64,000 bases of DNA, taken from Streptomyces sp. WAC 01529. GTDB lineage: Bacteria > Actinomycetota > Actinomycetes > Streptomycetales > Streptomycetaceae. Under the pieces are notes generated by a model that saw nothing but the letters and a program-made list of their open reading frames with translations, searched no databases and had not been told where the DNA came from. Position numbers and translations under genes: made by a program. Location of the stretch: contig NZ_CP029617.1 of NCBI RefSeq assembly GCF_003945545.1, positions 6,413,001 through 6,477,000 on the forward strand, given 5' to 3'. This document shows, piece after piece, positions 61,543 through 64,000 of this stretch. Within the stretch, counting starts at the first letter, position 1. Each line of letters begins with the position of its first letter.

Positions 61543-63828
61543 TTGGCCGCTTCGCGTTCGAAGCGGCGGCACAAGGTCCGCCGAAGGACCGACATGTCAC
61601 TGCTGGGCGGCATCCGTCCCCCCATCGCCGTGCTGTCGGTCCTGCTCCTCGCCCTCGCGGGCATCACCGCCCTCACCCTCGGCCGCGCCGGACAGGAGGC
61701 GGTCCCCAAGGCGGTCAAGCTGTCCCAGCAGCACTTCGCCGAGGACGGCGCCATCGCGCTGCGCGCCTCCATCGACGAGTCCGTCACCGACCTGACCCGG
61801 ACCGCCGAACTCTTCAGCGCGGGCGAACCGGTGCAGCCGGACGCCGTCCTCGACAAGATCGGCAGCGTCTACCAGAAGTGGATGGGCACCGCGGTCGTCG
61901 AGATCTCCTCGGGCAAGCTCCTCGCCGCCCGCGGTGAGAACCTCCCCCTGACCGCCATCGACCGCGGCGCCCTCGCCGACAAGGACGGCCTGGCGCCGCG
62001 CATGGTGCGCCTGGAGAACGGCGAGACCCGGCTGCTCTCCTTCGCGCTGCTCACCTGGAAGGGCCAGCCGCAGCAACTCCTCGTCGCCTCCAGCAGCCTG
62101 CGCTTCCCCGGCATCAGCCTCGGCAAGTTCCGCTCCATCGCGGTCGTCGGCCAGGACGGCCACGTGCTGAGCACCGACGGCATCCCCGAGCCCGAGCAGG
62201 TCCTCACCGACCTCCAGCGCGAGGAGGTCAAGCAGTCCAACAAGCAGCTCAAGGCGTTCGCGAAAGCCGCCGCGAAGAAGGCCCGCACCCACCCCCTCAT
62301 GTCCAAGGAGCCCGGCTCGGGCGGCTTCCTCGGCGTCAGCGGCCACCTCACCGGCGAGCGCTACCTCGGCGAGCGCGCCATCGGCGGCTACGCGAGCCTC
62401 GCCGGACCCGAGGCGGGCAAGCCCACCGTGGCCACCCGGCTCGGCCTCACCGTCGTCGCGCAGGTCCCGGTCGCCGAGGACCCCACGGCCACCAACAGCT
62501 CGGCCTTCGGGCTGCTCGCCGCGGCCGCCCTGCTGCTCATCGGCGGCACCACCGTCTACCTGCTCCTGCGGACCGTCCAGCGCCCGCTCATCCGGCTCTT
62601 CCTGGAGGGCCGCCGCCTGAGCCGGGGCGACCTCGAACGGCCCGTCACCGTGCCGAAGTCCGGCGAGGCCGCCCGCATCGGCGCCGCGCTCGAACGCCTG
62701 CGCCGCCAACTGCTGGGCGAGCCCGCCGACCGGCCGGAGAAGAGCGGCCGCCGCCGGTTCGGCAGCCGCACGCTGATCGCGGTCTGCGGAGTGCTCCTGC
62801 TCGCCTGGTCCGCGCCGCTCATGCTGCTGCTCAACCGCGCCGGCGACACCGTCGTCGTACCGCAGCAGATGGTCAACGACCAGCGCGAGCGCACCGACAC
62901 CCTCACCGACCGCGTCCGCCGCGCCCTCAACGAAGGCCACGCCGACCTCACCTCCGTCGCCTCCCTCATGGGCGACCGCACCAAGCCCTCGGACATGGCC
63001 AAGGTCCTGGAGAGCACCCTCAACCAGCACCCCCGCTACCAGTCCCTGTACGTCCTCGACGCCAAGGGCAAGGTCCTGGCCGAGGCCGGCGACGACCCCC
63101 GCAGCCCGTCCGGCAAGGGCCCCTCCACCCAGCCCATCCGCGTCCTCGACGAGGGCGGCAAGGAGCCGGTCATCCTCGGCACCGCCGAGGTGCAGGGGCG
63201 CCAAGGAGCCGCCGTGGTGGGCGAGTTCCGCATCGACTTCCTCAACTCGCTGCTCAAGCGCCCCGGCCTCGGCGAGGTACGCGTCGTCGACGACAAGCGC
63301 AAGGTGATCGGCGCCAACACCGGCTACCGCGAGTTCGAGGGGCTGCCGAGCGGCCGCCTCGACGCGCTCGCCGAGGGCACCGGCCAGAAGGTCGGCCTCA
63401 GCCCGCGCCCCAGCGGCGTCCTCTACCGCGACGGCGACGACATCCAGATCGCGGCCGCCGCGCCCTTCGTCGGCGGCGGCGCGGCCCACGCGCTCGGCTG
63501 GACCGTGCTCAGCTGGCAGCCCGCCTCGGGCCTCGCCATCCCCGAGTACAGCCTGCAGAACCGCACCGTACTCGCCGGTCTCCTCGGCATCACCGCGGCG
63601 GCGGCCTGCCTGGGCTGGCTGCACATCGTCGTCGTACGACCGCTGCGGCACCTCGCCGACCAGGCGGAGGCGCTCGCCGACGGGGACCGCAAGACCGTCC
63701 TGTACCCGCGCCACCACGACGAGGTCGGCGCGGTCACCCGCAGCCTGGAACTCATCAGGCAGCAGCTGCCGACGGGCACCCAGCGCAAGCGGGACGGCGT
63801 CACGGCCGGCCTCGCCGGAAGGAACTGA
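61543..63828 (+). CDS. Membrane protein with two sensor-like regions and HAMP, no kinase domain
   Basis: A 761-residue protein starting at TTG 61543, with AGGAGAGGAG at 61528-61537. The order is: a basic N-terminus; membrane segment 1 (PIAVLSVLLLALAGITALTL, about 24-43); a large extracellular sensor region (about 45-325); segment 2 (FGLLAAAALLLIGGTTVYLL); a HAMP-like stretch (RPLIRLFLEGRRLSRGDLER); segment 3 (LIAVCGVLLLAWSAPLMLLL); a second sensor-like region (about 445-670); segment 4; and a second HAMP (VRPLRHLADQAEALADGDRK). No histidine-kinase, GGDEF or methyl-accepting domain follows. It sits 6 bp before capB, so it may sense or gate polymer synthesis. The function is inferred from position only. 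Confidence 0.85.
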   Translation: MAASRSKRRHKVRRRTDMSLLGGIRPPIAVLSVLLLALAGITALTLGRAGQEAVPKAVKLSQQHFAEDGAIALRASIDESVTDLTRTAELFSAGEPVQPDAVLDKIGSVYQKWMGTAVVEISSGKLLAARGENLPLTAIDRGALADKDGLAPRMVRLENGETRLLSFALLTWKGQPQQLLVASSSLRFPGISLGKFRSIAVVGQDGHVLSTDGIPEPEQVLTDLQREEVKQSNKQLKAFAKAAAKKARTHPLMSKEPGSGGFLGVSGHLTGERYLGERAIGGYASLAGPEAGKPTVATRLGLTVVAQVPVAEDPTATNSSAFGLLAAAALLLIGGTTVYLLLRTVQRPLIRLFLEGRRLSRGDLERPVTVPKSGEAARIGAALERLRRQLLGEPADRPEKSGRRRFGSRTLIAVCGVLLLAWSAPLMLLLNRAGDTVVVPQQMVNDQRERTDTLTDRVRRALNEGHADLTSVASLMGDRTKPSDMAKVLESTLNQHPRYQSLYVLDAKGKVLAEAGDDPRSPSGKGPSTQPIRVLDEGGKEPVILGTAEVQGRQGAAVVGEFRIDFLNSLLKRPGLGEVRVVDDKRKVIGANTGYREFEGLPSGRLDALAEGTGQKVGLSPRPSGVLYRDGDDIQIAAAAPFVGGGAAHALGWTVLSWQPASGLAIPEYSLQNRTVLAGLLGITAAAACLGWLHIVVVRPLRHLADQAEALADGDRKTVLYPRHHDEVGAVTRSLELIRQQLPTGTQRKRDGVTAGLAGRN

Positions 63829-63834
63829 ACCGCC

Positions 63835-64000
63835 GTGCTCTTCCTCTACACCGTACTCATGGTGTGCTGCGCCATCCTGCTGGCGGCCGGAGTCGTCGAA
63901 CAGCGGCGGCACTTCGGCAACCTGGAGCACATCCCCACCCGGGTCCTCGTCAACGGCATCCGCGGCAAATCCTCCATCACCCGCCTGTGCGCGGGCGCGC
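63835..64000 (+). CDS. capB: CapB/PgsB, poly-gamma-glutamate synthase subunit (partial, cut by window end)
   Basis: The first 55 codons start at GTG 63835 with GGAAGGAAC upstream. The N-terminus is a membrane segment (LFLYTVLMVCCAILLAAGVV). The ATP-binding motif VNGIRGKSSITRLCAGA is the hallmark of the CapB/PgsB ligase, related to Mur ligases, that polymerises glutamate via gamma-amide bonds. The gene runs off the window. It follows the double-HAMP gene by 6 bp, so the two are one operon, and CapC would be expected next. Confidence 0.88.
   Translation, partial: MLFLYTVLMVCCAILLAAGVVEQRRHFGNLEHIPTRVLVNGIRGKSSITRLCAGA

Overview
The window is about 72% G+C with strong third-position GC bias, GTG and TTG starts, Tat and lipoprotein signals, GAF-ANTAR proteins and a streptogrisin-type protease. 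All of this points to a Streptomyces chromosome. From memory, the order murA-like gene ... aconitase ... ngcEFG ... rok7B7 - xylFGH - dxs - amino-acid permease resembles the S. coelicolor SCO5998-SCO6014 neighbourhood. The other blocks look like strain-variable insertions between these anchors. No tRNA, rRNA, CRISPR array, transposase or integrase was seen.

Layout. (1) 0-1.4 kb: the edge of a probable contractile injection system locus (DUF4255/Pvc16-like protein and a LuxR regulator). (2) 1.6-3.0 kb: a flavodoxin-fold reductase and a repeat-containing unknown protein. (3) 3.4-7.6 kb: the Hen1-Pnkp RNA repair pair. (4) 7.7-9.4 kb: arginine deiminase and an anti-sigma-type ATPase. (5) 9.7-17.3 kb: a CoA-thioester aromatic degradation cluster, best read as 2-aminobenzoate. 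It has an enoyl-CoA hydratase, a fused monooxygenase/reductase, a PaaX regulator, an aryl-CoA ligase, an acyl-CoA dehydrogenase and a RidA protein. Two near-identical palindromic sites stand before its three transcription units. (6) 17.5-26 kb: a lipoprotein, an HTH-MurA fusion, a Tat amidohydrolase with a divergent LacI regulator, a TetR/methyltransferase pair sharing a 38-bp palindrome, and a PAP2 membrane protein. (7) 26.2-38 kb: aconitase, a secreted protease, a GT39-like membrane protein, a serine hydrolase and a GH92 glycosidase behind a LacI-type operator.

(8) 38.3-45.0 kb: two sugar ABC importers in series, ngcEFG and a second of unknown substrate. Each is preceded by a DasR-like site, strongest before the second. 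(9) 45.2-49.9 kb: the ROK regulator and the xylose importer xylFGH. (10) 50.2-55.3 kb: dxs, an APC permease and a GT39-like membrane protein. (11) 55.3-59.1 kb: four GAF-ANTAR proteins (three in one operon, one divergent) and a STAS anti-anti-sigma protein. (12) 59.1-64 kb: a poly-gamma-glutamate-like locus with a His-rich lipoprotein, CapA, a double-sensor HAMP membrane protein and the start of CapB/PgsB, cut by the window end.

Themes: carbon capture (chitin sugars, xylose, glycans), aromatic catabolism, RNA repair and cell-surface functions. The most interesting new-looking observations are regulatory: a PaaX-type operator pair that defines the aromatic regulon, a TATCTC-N6-GAGAT palindrome shared by the HTH-MurA and aconitase promoters, and DasR-like control of a second importer.
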